NCBI GenBank assembly: GCA_003280105.1
Contig: QCFX01000003.1
Coordinates: forward strand, 1 to 64,000
Length of the DNA stretch: 64,000 nt
Origin: Prochlorococcus sp. AG-363-N20
GTDB taxonomy: Bacteria; Cyanobacteriota; Cyanobacteriia; PCC-6307; Cyanobiaceae
Direction: 5' to 3'
Shown: positions 51,767-61,887 of the stretch, one piece after another
How positions within the stretch are numbered: position 1 is the first letter of the stretch
How the letters are laid out: each line of letters begins with the position of its first letter
Notes under the pieces: generated by a model
Database searches by the model: none
Seen by the model: the letters and a program-made list of their open reading frames with translations, nothing else
What the model was told of the DNA's origin: nothing
Translations under genes and position numbers: made by a program

Positions 51767-52819
51767 TCAATTTTTCAAGGAAACACTTGCACTATCAAGG
51801 TTACCAACGGCGTTTGAAACTCGCTTGAAATCGAATCCCATTGCACGAAGTGCATGCCAAAGATGACCTTGAATATAGAAGAAGCCTAGATAGTAATGGA
51901 CGTTAGTTAGCCAAGCACGAGAGGTATGCAGACCGTCAGGCAAAGCAACAGTATCTATCCAGTAGGGAGAAATACCAAACTTTAGAGCGAGGGTCTCACC
52001 AAAGAATGCTTCGGGGTAAACGGTTGTATTGGTCGCACACCAGAAGGCTGCAACAATTGCCATCCAACCAATACCGGCCAAGGACCATGAAAGTACTGCC
52101 TCAGCAGATAGCAAGCCGGAACCCTTGAACTTGGTGTATTCACCAATTTGCTTGGTTGCTATGTGGAAAGCACCACCACCAATCATGAAGAAAGCCAAGA
52201 AGGCATGACCTCCCATTACGTCTTCAAGACTGCTAATAGAGAGAAAATCAAATTGGTGATTCCAAATTGCTGTTAGGTCAAGATTGTAATTAACTTGACG
52301 AACAGCTCCTTGAGCAGCGTCATAAATCCCATGAATTCTTGCCCATTCGACAAACTGGATATTTGCAACACCCAGGAAAATCAAATGGTGACCAAGAATA
52401 AATGTCTGGTTATCTGGGTTGTCCCATTCCAGTTTGAACTTTTTAGCCTGAAGGACTTCTGAGTCCTGCATGTCTCCAGGGAATAGAAGGGAGTGCATAA
52501 GCCCACCCGCTCCATAAACCATGGACAAAATCAGGTGAACGATGCCGATATTGGCAACTCCAGCTCCTGTCCAATTGCCAGCAGCGTCGAACCCTAGGCC
52601 AATTGAGGCCAAATGAGGGAGAACGATTAATGGCTGATGCCCCATAGGAATTGAGGCGTCAAAACGAGCTAATTCAAATAGTGTGAAGGCACCTGCCCAG
52701 AATGCAATCAAGCCGGTATGAGCGGCATGAGCTGCAATGAATTTCCCTGAGCGGTTGGTGACCCCAGAATTACCAGCCCACCACCCATAGGTGACGTCTG
52801 GATTTCCATAGGTCTGCAT
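51767..52819 (-). CDS. pcb: Chlorophyll a/b-binding light-harvesting protein Pcb
   Basis: MQTYGNPDVTYGWWAGNSGVTNRSGKFIAAHAAHTGLIAFWAGAFTLFELARFD and IQGHLWHALRAMGFDFKR are characteristic of Pcb/IsiA/CP43. Confidence 0.96.
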   Translation of the reverse strand: MQTYGNPDVTYGWWAGNSGVTNRSGKFIAAHAAHTGLIAFWAGAFTLFELARFDASIPMGHQPLIVLPHLASIGLGFDAAGNWTGAGVANIGIVHLILSMVYGAGGLMHSLLFPGDMQDSEVLQAKKFKLEWDNPDNQTFILGHHLIFLGVANIQFVEWARIHGIYDAAQGAVRQVNYNLDLTAIWNHQFDFLSISSLEDVMGGHAFLAFFMIGGGAFHIATKQIGEYTKFKGSGLLSAEAVLSWSLAGIGWMAIVAAFWCATNTTVYPEAFFGETLALKFGISPYWIDTVALPDGLHTSRAWLTNVHYYLGFFYIQGHLWHALRAMGFDFKRVSNAVGNLDSASVSLKN

Positions 52820-53192
52820 TAGAAGTGCTACGACGCAAAGCGGACCGAGACTACTCTTATAAAGGTGCTATAAGCAGGCCTATCGCAATAGATTTAACAT
52901 GTGTAAATCTTGTGCAACGAATGAAGCCACCAATATCGGCTCCAGGGATAGGTAGGTAGTTAAGACTCCATACAAGGTAAATCTTCAAATGTTTTTTTTA
53001 AACTCTGTTGCAAATAAAGGGAGCTGGAGGATTAAGCACTAAAAAAGTCCTCTGCTGTAATCATGAGAAAAACTTGAAAATAGATCTATTTAGAAAGAAT
53101 TCCTTAAAAAAAGATTTCTGAGGAAAGCTTTTCTGATCTCTGCGTCCTCCAGTAGTTACAGTTACTAATACTAGAAACGAAATACTTTCGTA

Positions 53193-53393
53193 ATGACAGA
53201 CCCTAAGCTCAATATCCCTTCAGGAGAAGAGTCAAACCAAGAGTTAGAGCCAAAATGGGACTACACCTCTAGCAGGCAAAACCTAATCACGGGTGGGATA
53301 GTTGTTGGAGGGAATCTTTTGCTATTGCTGACTTACCTTCTTTATAGAACCGTTCCAGCAGTGCATCAATTCATCTCTGGAAAATCCCTCTGA
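53193..53393 (+). CDS. Small single-TM protein
   Basis: 66 aa with TM NLITGGIVVGGNLLLLLTYLLYRTV. Confidence 0.65.
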   Translation: MTDPKLNIPSGEESNQELEPKWDYTSSRQNLITGGIVVGGNLLLLLTYLLYRTVPAVHQFISGKSL

Positions 53394-53636
53394 AGGTATT
53401 CAGGAAAGCAGAAGAGGACTTTCTAAAACTCCGGAGTGAATCTTAGGAGAGGCTTTGACATAGCCATAGCAAGACAGAAACTTATGTTTTAACAAATTTA
53501 TGAATATCGGAAGATCCCTGAGAAATAACTTTTCAAGAAAACTCACTTTGCTTGTTAGATCAGAAAAGATGTAAAGGAAAGAGGTTATAACTGCACCCTT
53601 TGCATTAGATTTAATTATTAATTGTTTTTGTTTAAA

Positions 53637-53801
53637 ATGGCAGGTGGGCCAATTCTTGACTTGTGGGACAGACTTCTGCCTATGGCTGAAGACCTTAGGG
53701 TTCGCTTTGGTATTGCGATGATTGGGAACTTACTGGCGATCTGGTTTCTAGTCACTTTCTTTAAGAAGTTTATTCCAAACCTCCCTACTGAGTTGTCTTA
53801 G
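53637..53801 (+). CDS. Small single-TM protein (54 aa)
   Basis: Manual ORF: MAGGPILDLWDRLLPMAEDLRVRFGIAMIGNLLAIWFLVTFFKKFIPNLPTELS. Confidence 0.55.
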   Translation: MAGGPILDLWDRLLPMAEDLRVRFGIAMIGNLLAIWFLVTFFKKFIPNLPTELS

Positions 53802-53911
53802 CACAACGCCTATTACTTACAGGAAGGTAGGAGACTCTAGAACAAGTTTTTATTAAACATTTTCAGAAGCAAAGAATAAGAAACATACTTATCTCTTTTT
53901 TAGAAGAATCT

Positions 53912-54250
53912 CTAGGCAAGAGACTCTTCAGGTACTACTTCTGATTTAGAAGTGTTGGTGTTAGTAGTGTTTGAAATTTGATTGACTGGTTTAGACTCTA
54001 ACTTTTTCTTGTGTGAATAATACATTCCACGCTTAATACATTGGAATAGAAGCAAAGCCCCAATTATTACTGGAGGGTGAGCAGCAATGCTCTTTTGTAT
54101 AAAATCAATTTCCGACGAGTTCATTGTTCTTGCCCTTACATATCTAGGTTGCAAGTAAATAGATGCGGTGACAACAAAAAAGAGACTATGGAGAACATCA
54201 TCAAGCACAATTTTAATGAGCAATTGAGACTCATTAGTTTTCTTGACCAA
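53912..54250 (-). CDS. Hypothetical protein
   Basis: 112-aa ORF; listed start uncertain, with an internal ATG (MNSSEIDF) possible. Confidence 0.45.
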   Translation of the reverse strand: MVKKTNESQLLIKIVLDDVLHSLFFVVTASIYLQPRYVRARTMNSSEIDFIQKSIAAHPPVIIGALLLFQCIKRGMYYSHKKKLESKPVNQISNTTNTNTSKSEVVPEESLA

Positions 54251-54695
54251 ATAGGGAGTTAACGAATAGTCAGGAGAAACTTTATCTCACGAAAACTAAG
54301 ACCTTGTTGATCAACTTAATGCTTTAGAATAGGCGCAACTAAGTATAGTTTCTGTAAAGAAAAATGAGTACTAAGTATTAACCAGGAAACAAAAAGGGAG
54401 AGTGTAATAAAAATGTGTATTCTTTGCTTGAATAGTGGACAGCAAACAGTCGTTTAAAAAGTCATGAAAACAACACCTAAATAACAAGGGGGGCGGTCAA
54501 GCAAAACTTGAATTCGACCAGAACCAGCACTCATAGAAGAGAAATACCAAGCTGGCACTTCTCATTGAATTTTGATTTTCTCAAGAAAAATTAGGCGGCG
54601 AAAACAAGGAACAAGTGAATGATTAAAAAATAGTTAAAGCATGCAGTGCTTTGGTCGAAAGTAACTATTAGAAGGGTACTTAATGATCAAGAGAG

Positions 54696-54872
54696 ATGAG
54701 CTACCAATTAGACAATGAATTTCCATCCATGATGGAGATGTCCAGCGAGGAAGAATATAGGCGCCAGGCAAACTCTTACAGGAGTTCGGATGAGTATAGG
54801 CAAATGATAAAGCTTTATCCGGTTTTAAAGCATTCAATCGGCATATGCAAAAACGAAGTATTTGTCGCCTGA
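54696..54872 (+). CDS. Small hypothetical protein (58 aa)
   Basis: Manual ORF: MSYQLDNEFPSMMEMSSEEEYRRQANSYRSSDEYRQMIKLYPVLKHSIGICKNEVFVA; acidic/polar composition more protein-like than the antisense ORF. Confidence 0.45.
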   Translation: MSYQLDNEFPSMMEMSSEEEYRRQANSYRSSDEYRQMIKLYPVLKHSIGICKNEVFVA

Positions 54873-54991
54873 CCCTCTTTGATTAATTTAAACCATTAAT
54901 TAGTCATCCAGCTATCAATTGTTTGTATTACAAATACTTAAATCGAGATTAATTGCTTTCATATTGTTGTTTCTTTTTATCTAAAGGGAGT

Positions 54992-55231
54992 TTAGGCGGC
55001 CAAATCATTGATCGGAGCATCTTGCGCTAGCCAATACTCCATCTCTTCTTTGCACCATCTAAGGTGATAAATCACTTCTGGTTTCCAGGGTATTGATTGA
55101 GGCTTAGGTGCACTCCTCCAATGAGTACCTGGTTTTAAGTAGCCAATTTCCCTCCATCTTTGAAGTGTTTTTTCGCTTATCCCAAGGGATTCACTTACTT
55201 CTTGTCCAGAGACCCATGGATTCTTGGCCAT
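54992..55231 (-). CDS. Excisionase/MerR-like helix-turn-helix protein
   Basis: WVSGQEVSESLGISEKTLQRWREIGYLKPGTHWR: HTH followed by a wing-like segment. Confidence 0.7.
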   Translation of the reverse strand: MAKNPWVSGQEVSESLGISEKTLQRWREIGYLKPGTHWRSAPKPQSIPWKPEVIYHLRWCKEEMEYWLAQDAPINDLAA

Positions 55232-55331
55232 TGGATAAAAATATCTACCCTTTACTAACGTCTCAGACTCTCTTGGGAAGGGCTAAATAAAGCTAAAAAG
55301 ATAAAGAATTGTCTTTAGTTCTATTATCTTA

Positions 55332-55688
55332 TTATTGTTTTTCTACAAACCAAGGCCTGGGGTTAACGGAAGAAGGAATTATTAGGCCAGAATCATTTGA
55401 TGGGTGAAGGCAGTTGGACTGATTTTCTGCTTTCCAAGCTGAAGAAGTTTCATCTATAGCGGGTGTGGGGTTTGACTCTTCTCTAGGCATAGCTTGCCAA
55501 CCGCTAACCCATTTTTGAGGATCTTTAAGTTCAGCCAATGAAACACGAAATCTTGCTTTTCCATCTAATACAGATACCAATGAAACCCAGCGGTCAGATT
55601 TCTCTCCTCCATAATTTATAGCGACAAAGTGCCTATAACCTTTTCTTAGGGAGGTGCTTGTCCAAGCCTTGTTAGGAGGCCAATACAT
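55332..55688 (-). CDS. Trp-rich small protein (TIGR02450-like)
   Basis: KGYRHFVAINY ... RFRVSLAELKDPQKWVSGWQ pattern. Confidence 0.55.
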   Translation of the reverse strand: MYWPPNKAWTSTSLRKGYRHFVAINYGGEKSDRWVSLVSVLDGKARFRVSLAELKDPQKWVSGWQAMPREESNPTPAIDETSSAWKAENQSNCLHPSNDSGLIIPSSVNPRPWFVEKQ

Positions 55689-55834
55689 CTGGTGTTTTTA
55701 AATAGAAATATAATAATGAAATTTGGTAGGGTTTTGACTTATAAAGCATTTAATTGAAGGCTTATTTTAGAAAGTGGTGAAATCGAATAAAACCTATAAA
55801 ATATAATATGCATTTTCAAATCAATGTAAGAGAT

Positions 55835-56095
55835 TTAAGTTGATTTATTCTTCTTCGAATTTGCAAGTAGATTGTATTCCTTTCTTATTTGCTTCAGAAG
55901 ATTTTTTTTTCTATCCAATGATTGTTTTTTTTCTAATTCATAAAGATTATTCCGATCTTCTACAGACATATTCATCCAGTGAAGCATTGACCTTCCTTGT
56001 ATTCTTTTTTTATTTTTATGATTAATAATTTTTTTTCTGGTAACTAAAAAGAATATAGTTGCCAATAAAATTGCTATCCACATCAAAAATGCCAT
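55835..56095 (-). CDS. Small N-terminal-TM hypothetical protein
   Basis: MAFLMWIAILLATIFFLVTRK TM then a charged tail. Confidence 0.5.
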   Translation of the reverse strand: MAFLMWIAILLATIFFLVTRKKIINHKNKKRIQGRSMLHWMNMSVEDRNNLYELEKKQSLDRKKNLLKQIRKEYNLLANSKKNKST

Positions 56096-56288
56096 AAGTT
56101 GCTAGTTCTCCATATTAACAATAATAAGAGGATGTCGAAAATAACTTTTCATAACTGATTTTTAAAGATTTAAATCCTAAGCAAGGAATGATTTAAAGCA
56201 TTTAAGCTGTTTCTTTTAATGAAATTTGAACCAGTCTTTGAATGATAACGAATTACGGCTACCAAGCGTATGTTCTTATTAATTAATG

Positions 56289-57713
56289 TCAATCACTACC
56301 CTCACCTACTCGCCAAAGCATCAAGCCTGCTGATGCAACTTTTTCTGGGTCCACGACAGATCGAGCATCAAATACCCAAGCAGGTGCTCTCATTAGTCTA
56401 GATAAGCGAAGCCAGTCCAAATCTCGATATTCTTCCCATTCAGTAAGGATCAAAACTGCGTCTGCGCCTTCCAATGCAGTTTCTACACTTTTAGAAGGGT
56501 GCCATGTACCTTCTCCTTTCAATCCTGGATCAAGGTTGCTTGGCAAGTGACTGAGTTCTAGGGCTATTTGGTTTGGAGAAACTTTGGGGTCGTGAATTGC
56601 CAATTGAGCACCTTCCTCAAGCAAATCAAGCGAAATACGAATTGCTGGTGCTTCACGCGTATCATTTGTATCTGCTTTAAATGCAAAGCCAAGAATTGCT
56701 ATTTTCTTCCCTGTCACAGTGCCAAATAACTTTTGTACTAATAAACGAGCTATTCGCTTTTGCTGCCAAGTATTTAACTCAACTACTTGTTCCCAATATG
56801 AAGCGACTTCAGGCAATCCAAAATGGTGGCAAAGGTAAACAAGGTTAAGGATATCCTTTTGAAAGCAACTGCCTCCAAACCCAGGGCCAGCATTTAAGAA
56901 TTTGGGGCCAATTCGACTATCGGTGCCAATTGCTAGTGCCACTTCCCTTACATCTGCACCAGTTTCTTCACAAAGAGCTGCTACAGAGTTAATTGAGCTA
57001 ATTCTCTGGGCCAAGAAAGCATTTGCGGCTAGCTTTGACAACTCACTACTCCAAAGCTTTGTTCGCAAGATCTTTTCAGGAGCCACCCAATTTTGATAAA
57101 TAGCTGCCAATGCATTCACGGCCTCTGGATCTTCTCCACCAATCAATACTCGGTCAGGGTTTTCTAAATCATTAATTGCAGTACCTTCAGCAAGAAATTC
57201 AGGATTAGAAAGAACCGAAAATGTCGGCGCCACCTCTGAGTTCAGATACTGTCTTTGAGGAATTGCAAGTATTGCTTTGATCGCTGCAGCTGTTCTAACA
57301 GGAAGTGTGCTTTTCTCAACCACAACAGTATGTCCTTTAGCACAAGTAGCTACTTGACGAGCACAAGCTTCAACCCATCTCAAATCACTGGCCTGCCCTG
57401 CACCAAGTCCTTTTTGTTTGGTTGGTGTATTGACAGAAATGAATACCAAATCAGCCGAAGAGATTGATTCTTTTACCTGATTAGAGAAAAAAAGATTTCG
57501 CCCTCTCGCTCTGCTAACAACCAAATCCAATCCGGGTTCATATACAGGGAGGTTATTCAAATCAGAATCATTCCAAGCAGAAATGCGCTCTTCATTTAAG
57601 TCAACAACAGTGACATCTATATCAGGACATCGATCGGCAATGACAGCCATTGTCGGACCTCCTACATATCCAGCTCCAATACAACAAATGGAACGTATGG
57701 GATTAATTTTCAT
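56289..57713 (-). CDS. ugd: UDP-glucose 6-dehydrogenase
   Basis: CCIGAGYVGGPTMAVIADRCP, NPEFLAEGTAINDLENPDRVLIGG, GPGFGGSCFQKD. Confidence 0.95.
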   Translation of the reverse strand: MKINPIRSICCIGAGYVGGPTMAVIADRCPDIDVTVVDLNEERISAWNDSDLNNLPVYEPGLDLVVSRARGRNLFFSNQVKESISSADLVFISVNTPTKQKGLGAGQASDLRWVEACARQVATCAKGHTVVVEKSTLPVRTAAAIKAILAIPQRQYLNSEVAPTFSVLSNPEFLAEGTAINDLENPDRVLIGGEDPEAVNALAAIYQNWVAPEKILRTKLWSSELSKLAANAFLAQRISSINSVAALCEETGADVREVALAIGTDSRIGPKFLNAGPGFGGSCFQKDILNLVYLCHHFGLPEVASYWEQVVELNTWQQKRIARLLVQKLFGTVTGKKIAILGFAFKADTNDTREAPAIRISLDLLEEGAQLAIHDPKVSPNQIALELSHLPSNLDPGLKGEGTWHPSKSVETALEGADAVLILTEWEEYRDLDWLRLSRLMRAPAWVFDARSVVDPEKVASAGLMLWRVGEGSD

Positions 57714-57737
57714 CGACTCTGGAGTTATCGACGTAGG

Positions 57738-59012
57738 TTAATTGCTGAGAATAGTCAGTAATCTATCTAGATCAGTTGAAGAACAGGATAATTCCGGAGT
57801 ATTGCAATTCTCCAAAGATCGCAGTCTTTTAATTTGAACTTCTCCTCTAACTACCTCTTCATCTCCCATAACTAGTGCCCAAATAGCCCCAGAGCGGTCT
57901 GCTCGTCTAAATTGCTTTCCAAAAGAAGCTCCTGAGCTATCAAGTTCAACCGCAAAATTTGCATTTCTTAAACGATTTACTAAAACGAGGGCTTCTATCT
58001 CAGCCTTTTCACCTCTATTAACAAAATAAATGTCAGGTGGAGTTACTGATGGTAATGAGTCCCCTATCAAAATCAAAAGTCTTTCAAGCCCAATAGCCCA
58101 ACCAATCGCTGGGGTCTTAGGCCCTCCAAGTTGTTCAACCAATCCGTCATAACGACCTCCTCCACAAACAGTTGCTTGTGCTCCTAGATCATTGCTAATG
58201 ATTTCAAAAGCTGTATGTGAGTAATAATCAAGTCCTCGAACCAAGCATGGGTTTACTTTAAAAGGAATATTTAGAGCTTTAAGAATTAGCTTTAAGGCGT
58301 TAAACCTGTCAGTACTTTCGATACATAGATAATCCGAAAGAGTAGGCGCATTCAATAGGATTTCTTTAACAGCTGAATTCTTGCTATCTAATATTCGCAA
58401 TGGATTCGTTTTAAGTCGCTTCTTGGAATCATCATCAAGTTGCTCATAATGACTCTCTAGCCAACTAACTAAAGCACTCTTATAACGAGCTCTATCATCC
58501 AAACTACCGAGAGTATTTATTTCTAGGACAAGGTTCTTTAGGCCAAGCGAATATAAAAAGTTCCAAGCGATAGATATTGTTTCAGCATCACTGCGAGCAG
58601 AGTCCAAGCCAAAGCATTCAGCGCCAATCTGATGAAATTGCCTTTGTCTTCCTGCTTGGGGTCTTTCATATCTAAACATTGGGCCGCAATACCAAAGGCG
58701 CTGAGTCCCTTGATTGAGCAAACCATGCTGCAAAACAGCTCTTACAACAGACGCAGTTCCTTCAGGGCGCAAGGTGCAAGATCTATCACCTCTATCTAAA
58801 AATGTGTACATTTCTTTGCCCACAACATCAGTCTCTTCGCCTATTCCGCGACGAAATAAATCTGTAGGCTCTAACAGTGGGGTACGAATTTCCACGAACC
58901 CAGAACGCCGCAAATGATCTCGAGCTAGGGATTCGACCATTTGCCATCGAGATGCTTGATGGGGCAACAGATCAAAAGTGCCGCGCAAACTTTTTAATTG
59001 ACTCACATCCAA
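57738..59012 (-). CDS. hisS: Histidyl-tRNA synthetase
   Basis: [34 protein letters not shown], class II motifs. Confidence 0.95.
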   Translation of the reverse strand: MDVSQLKSLRGTFDLLPHQASRWQMVESLARDHLRRSGFVEIRTPLLEPTDLFRRGIGEETDVVGKEMYTFLDRGDRSCTLRPEGTASVVRAVLQHGLLNQGTQRLWYCGPMFRYERPQAGRQRQFHQIGAECFGLDSARSDAETISIAWNFLYSLGLKNLVLEINTLGSLDDRARYKSALVSWLESHYEQLDDDSKKRLKTNPLRILDSKNSAVKEILLNAPTLSDYLCIESTDRFNALKLILKALNIPFKVNPCLVRGLDYYSHTAFEIISNDLGAQATVCGGGRYDGLVEQLGGPKTPAIGWAIGLERLLILIGDSLPSVTPPDIYFVNRGEKAEIEALVLVNRLRNANFAVELDSSGASFGKQFRRADRSGAIWALVMGDEEVVRGEVQIKRLRSLENCNTPELSCSSTDLDRLLTILSN

Positions 59013-59145
59013 AATCCTTGGAGATTGGAATCACCTAAAAATAAGCCGAACATCTGTAATTGAAGAAAATAAACGAACACTGTCAATCTTCTCACTGCAC
59101 ATCCATACAACAAAACCTAATAGAACAAGGCATATCGTCAGGGCT

Positions 59146-60291
59146 ATGAAACCTATTAATGGTCCTAGCTGGAAACAAGCTATTGCTGTAGGAGCAAGTC
59201 TGATGCTTGGTCTTGCAGCAATACCATCAGGTGTTGAAGCTCAAAATTCTTCTGACCAGTCAATTAATACGGACATTTTCAGAAATAATAATTTCAATAC
59301 TGACTCATACATTCTTGGACCTGGAGACCGGATTCAAATAAACCTTTGGGATTTACCTGAATACAGTGGAAGGTTCATTGTTGGACCAGATGGACAAATT
59401 TTTATCCCTGGCCTCAAAGATTCTGTGAGTGCGGAAGGCTTAACTATTGAAGAGTTAAAAAAAGAGCTTACAGACCGATTTAAAGTTTTTGTGAAAGCCC
59501 CAAGGGTTTTTATTTTCCCTGTTCAATATCGTTCTGTACGTCTATATATTGGAGGAGAAGTTAGGCGGCCTGGTCTATATTCTATTCAAATTGATGCTAT
59601 CAAAGGAGATCAAAACCTATTTGACAGAGACAATAGAGGACCCAGCAAGACTTATTTAGATGATGCTCCTACAAATAATTTTATATACCCAACTGTATAT
59701 GATGCTTTGCGCAGAGCAGAGGGAATAACTCCTTATTCAGACCTGGCAAATGTACAAGTTACTCGCAAACTGCCTATTAGTAGTAATGGAAAGAAAATAA
59801 GAACTAAACTCAATATACTTTCGTTGATAACAGAAGGAGATGAGAGTCAAAACATTCGCTTATTTGATGGAGATGTTATTACTGTTGCAAGAAGTCCTCA
59901 AATCCTTAGAGATCAGGTCAAAAAAGCCCGTCAAACAAATTTAAGTCCTGAATATTTTCAGGTTTATGTTAGTGGAAGAGTTTTACAACCAGGTCCCGTA
60001 AAAATGCCGAATGGCGCAACACTCAACCAAGCAATTGCTGTAGCTGGTGGAGCTAAGTTACTTCGAGGAAAAGTTGAATTTGTGCGTTTTGATAGTGAAG
60101 ACAAAATGGATAGAAGAATATTTAGCTATAACCCTAAAGCACCAAAAGATGCTTATAAAAACCCAGTTTTAGTTGCAGGAGATATCATCAGAGTAAGGGA
60201 TTCTCTTATAAGTGCTACAGCTGAGATAGTTGGTGAGATCACCAGACCTGCTATAGGCATTTTCTCTGTCTATAAAATTTTCGGAGATTAA
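59146..60291 (+). CDS. Polysaccharide export outer membrane protein (Wza-like)
   Basis: Signal peptide; YILGPGDRIQINLWDLPEYSGRFIVGPDGQIFIPGL poly-export motif; SLBB-like repeats. Confidence 0.9.
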   Translation: MKPINGPSWKQAIAVGASLMLGLAAIPSGVEAQNSSDQSINTDIFRNNNFNTDSYILGPGDRIQINLWDLPEYSGRFIVGPDGQIFIPGLKDSVSAEGLTIEELKKELTDRFKVFVKAPRVFIFPVQYRSVRLYIGGEVRRPGLYSIQIDAIKGDQNLFDRDNRGPSKTYLDDAPTNNFIYPTVYDALRRAEGITPYSDLANVQVTRKLPISSNGKKIRTKLNILSLITEGDESQNIRLFDGDVITVARSPQILRDQVKKARQTNLSPEYFQVYVSGRVLQPGPVKMPNGATLNQAIAVAGGAKLLRGKVEFVRFDSEDKMDRRIFSYNPKAPKDAYKNPVLVAGDIIRVRDSLISATAEIVGEITRPAIGIFSVYKIFGD

Positions 60292-60293
60292 AA

Positions 60294-61883
60294 GTGAGTA
60301 CTAACAGCCTCGAACAGTATCCAATGACAAATTCATCTAATAAAGATGAAGAAATTGATTTAATTGAAACCGCTGCATCAATCTCTCGTAATCGCAAGAT
60401 AGTAGCAATATGTTCATTGTCTGGGCTCCTTTTAAGTGGTGCATATGCCTACACAAAACCACCTGTATGGGAAGGCCAAATACAAATTGTTCTTCAGAAT
60501 AAATCCAACTTACCTTCTAGAATCCCAGGAAAAGATTTAAGCAATCCTTCTTCACTATCAAGTTTACTAGGAGCTGCTCCAGTTAATAGTTCTCTAAAAA
60601 CAGAGGTTAAGATTCTACAGAGTTCCTCTGTTCTAAAACCAGTTTTTGATTATGTCAAAAAAGAAAAAGTCTACTTAGGGTTAGATGTATCTGGATGGAG
60701 ATATTCTTCATGGGTAAGAAGCAATCTTAATATCGAACTACAAAAAGGGACATCTGTACTTGATATTTTCTATTACGATACAAACAAAGAATTAATAGTT
60801 CCAGTCCTCAAACAAATCACGAAAACTTATCAAGAATATTCTGGTCGTGATAGAAAAAGGAGCTTGAGTCAAGCAATTACCTACCTTGAAGAGCAAATTG
60901 CAAATATGAGAAAAGAGTCAAACGAGTCAATGCGAATAGCACAGGCATTTTCAATCAAACATCAACTAGGGCTAAAAGATGGATTACCTGCTGCTAGTGA
61001 CCTGATGTTAGGAGCTGGAAATAGCCTCATGGCAAAAGATTCTCAAGCCAAAGACCCTCAACAATTTGACCCTAATACTCCGAGAAGACATGATCGACTT
61101 TATGAAAAACTCACAAATCTTGAGTCAGAGCTGATCCAAAAATCAGCACTGCTAAAACCAAATTCAGAGGAGATCATTTCTCTTCAAACTAAAGTCGACG
61201 GTCTAAGAGAATCTTTAAGCAGGCCCAAAGAAGTTTTACTCACTCATAGAGAACTTTTAAGAACCGCTTTAATAGATGAGCAATCATTGGTTAGCCTTGA
61301 AGGCCAGTTGCAAGCGACAAGACTAGACAAAGCCAAGCAAACTACACCTTGGGAACTCATATCAACTCCAACAGTTCTTGATGCACCAGTAGCACCAAAG
61401 AAAAGCAGAATAATTGCCATTGGATTCTTAGCAGGACTAGTAATTGGCATTGCCACTGCACTCATAAGGGAAAGAAAGACTGGACTGATTTTTACAACTG
61501 CAGAGCTCAAAGAAAAAATACCTTATAAATTGCTCGAATCTCTTGGATCTGAACCTAATGAGACTTGGTCTAATGCTGTCGAACTTCTTGCAAATGGGCC
61601 AATAGATACAGGTAGTAATAAGCCAATTGCATTAATCCCTATAGGAAACATCCCACAAGCGACACAAGAAGAATTGAAAAGACTTTTCAAGAAAGCTCTT
61701 AATGGTTGTGAGCTAATCATTAGTAAAAACCTACTAGAGACTCGCAAATGTGCAACCCAACTATTAATTGTCGCTCCAGGCAAAGTTAAGCGCAGTCAAT
61801 TAGAACAAATTAAACAACAGCTTTTCCTTCAAGGTTCTCCGGTTGCTGGTTGGGTACTTCTAGACCCAAAACTAGAAGCCTAA
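60294..61883 (+). CDS. Chain-length determinant (Wzz/Wzc-like) protein
   Basis: N-terminal IDLIETAASISRNRKIVAICSLSGLLLSGAYAYTKPPVWEGQIQI and late APVAPKKSRIIAIGFLAGLVIGIATAL TM. Confidence 0.85.
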   Translation: MSTNSLEQYPMTNSSNKDEEIDLIETAASISRNRKIVAICSLSGLLLSGAYAYTKPPVWEGQIQIVLQNKSNLPSRIPGKDLSNPSSLSSLLGAAPVNSSLKTEVKILQSSSVLKPVFDYVKKEKVYLGLDVSGWRYSSWVRSNLNIELQKGTSVLDIFYYDTNKELIVPVLKQITKTYQEYSGRDRKRSLSQAITYLEEQIANMRKESNESMRIAQAFSIKHQLGLKDGLPAASDLMLGAGNSLMAKDSQAKDPQQFDPNTPRRHDRLYEKLTNLESELIQKSALLKPNSEEIISLQTKVDGLRESLSRPKEVLLTHRELLRTALIDEQSLVSLEGQLQATRLDKAKQTTPWELISTPTVLDAPVAPKKSRIIAIGFLAGLVIGIATALIRERKTGLIFTTAELKEKIPYKLLESLGSEPNETWSNAVELLANGPIDTGSNKPIALIPIGNIPQATQEELKRLFKKALNGCELIISKNLLETRKCATQLLIVAPGKVKRSQLEQIKQQLFLQGSPVAGWVLLDPKLEA

Positions 61884-61887
61884 TTCA

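Noticed and set aside
54634-54837. 67-aa minus ORF
   Set aside because: Antisense to a more protein-like 58-aa + ORF; neither is certain, but the minus frame looks less plausible.
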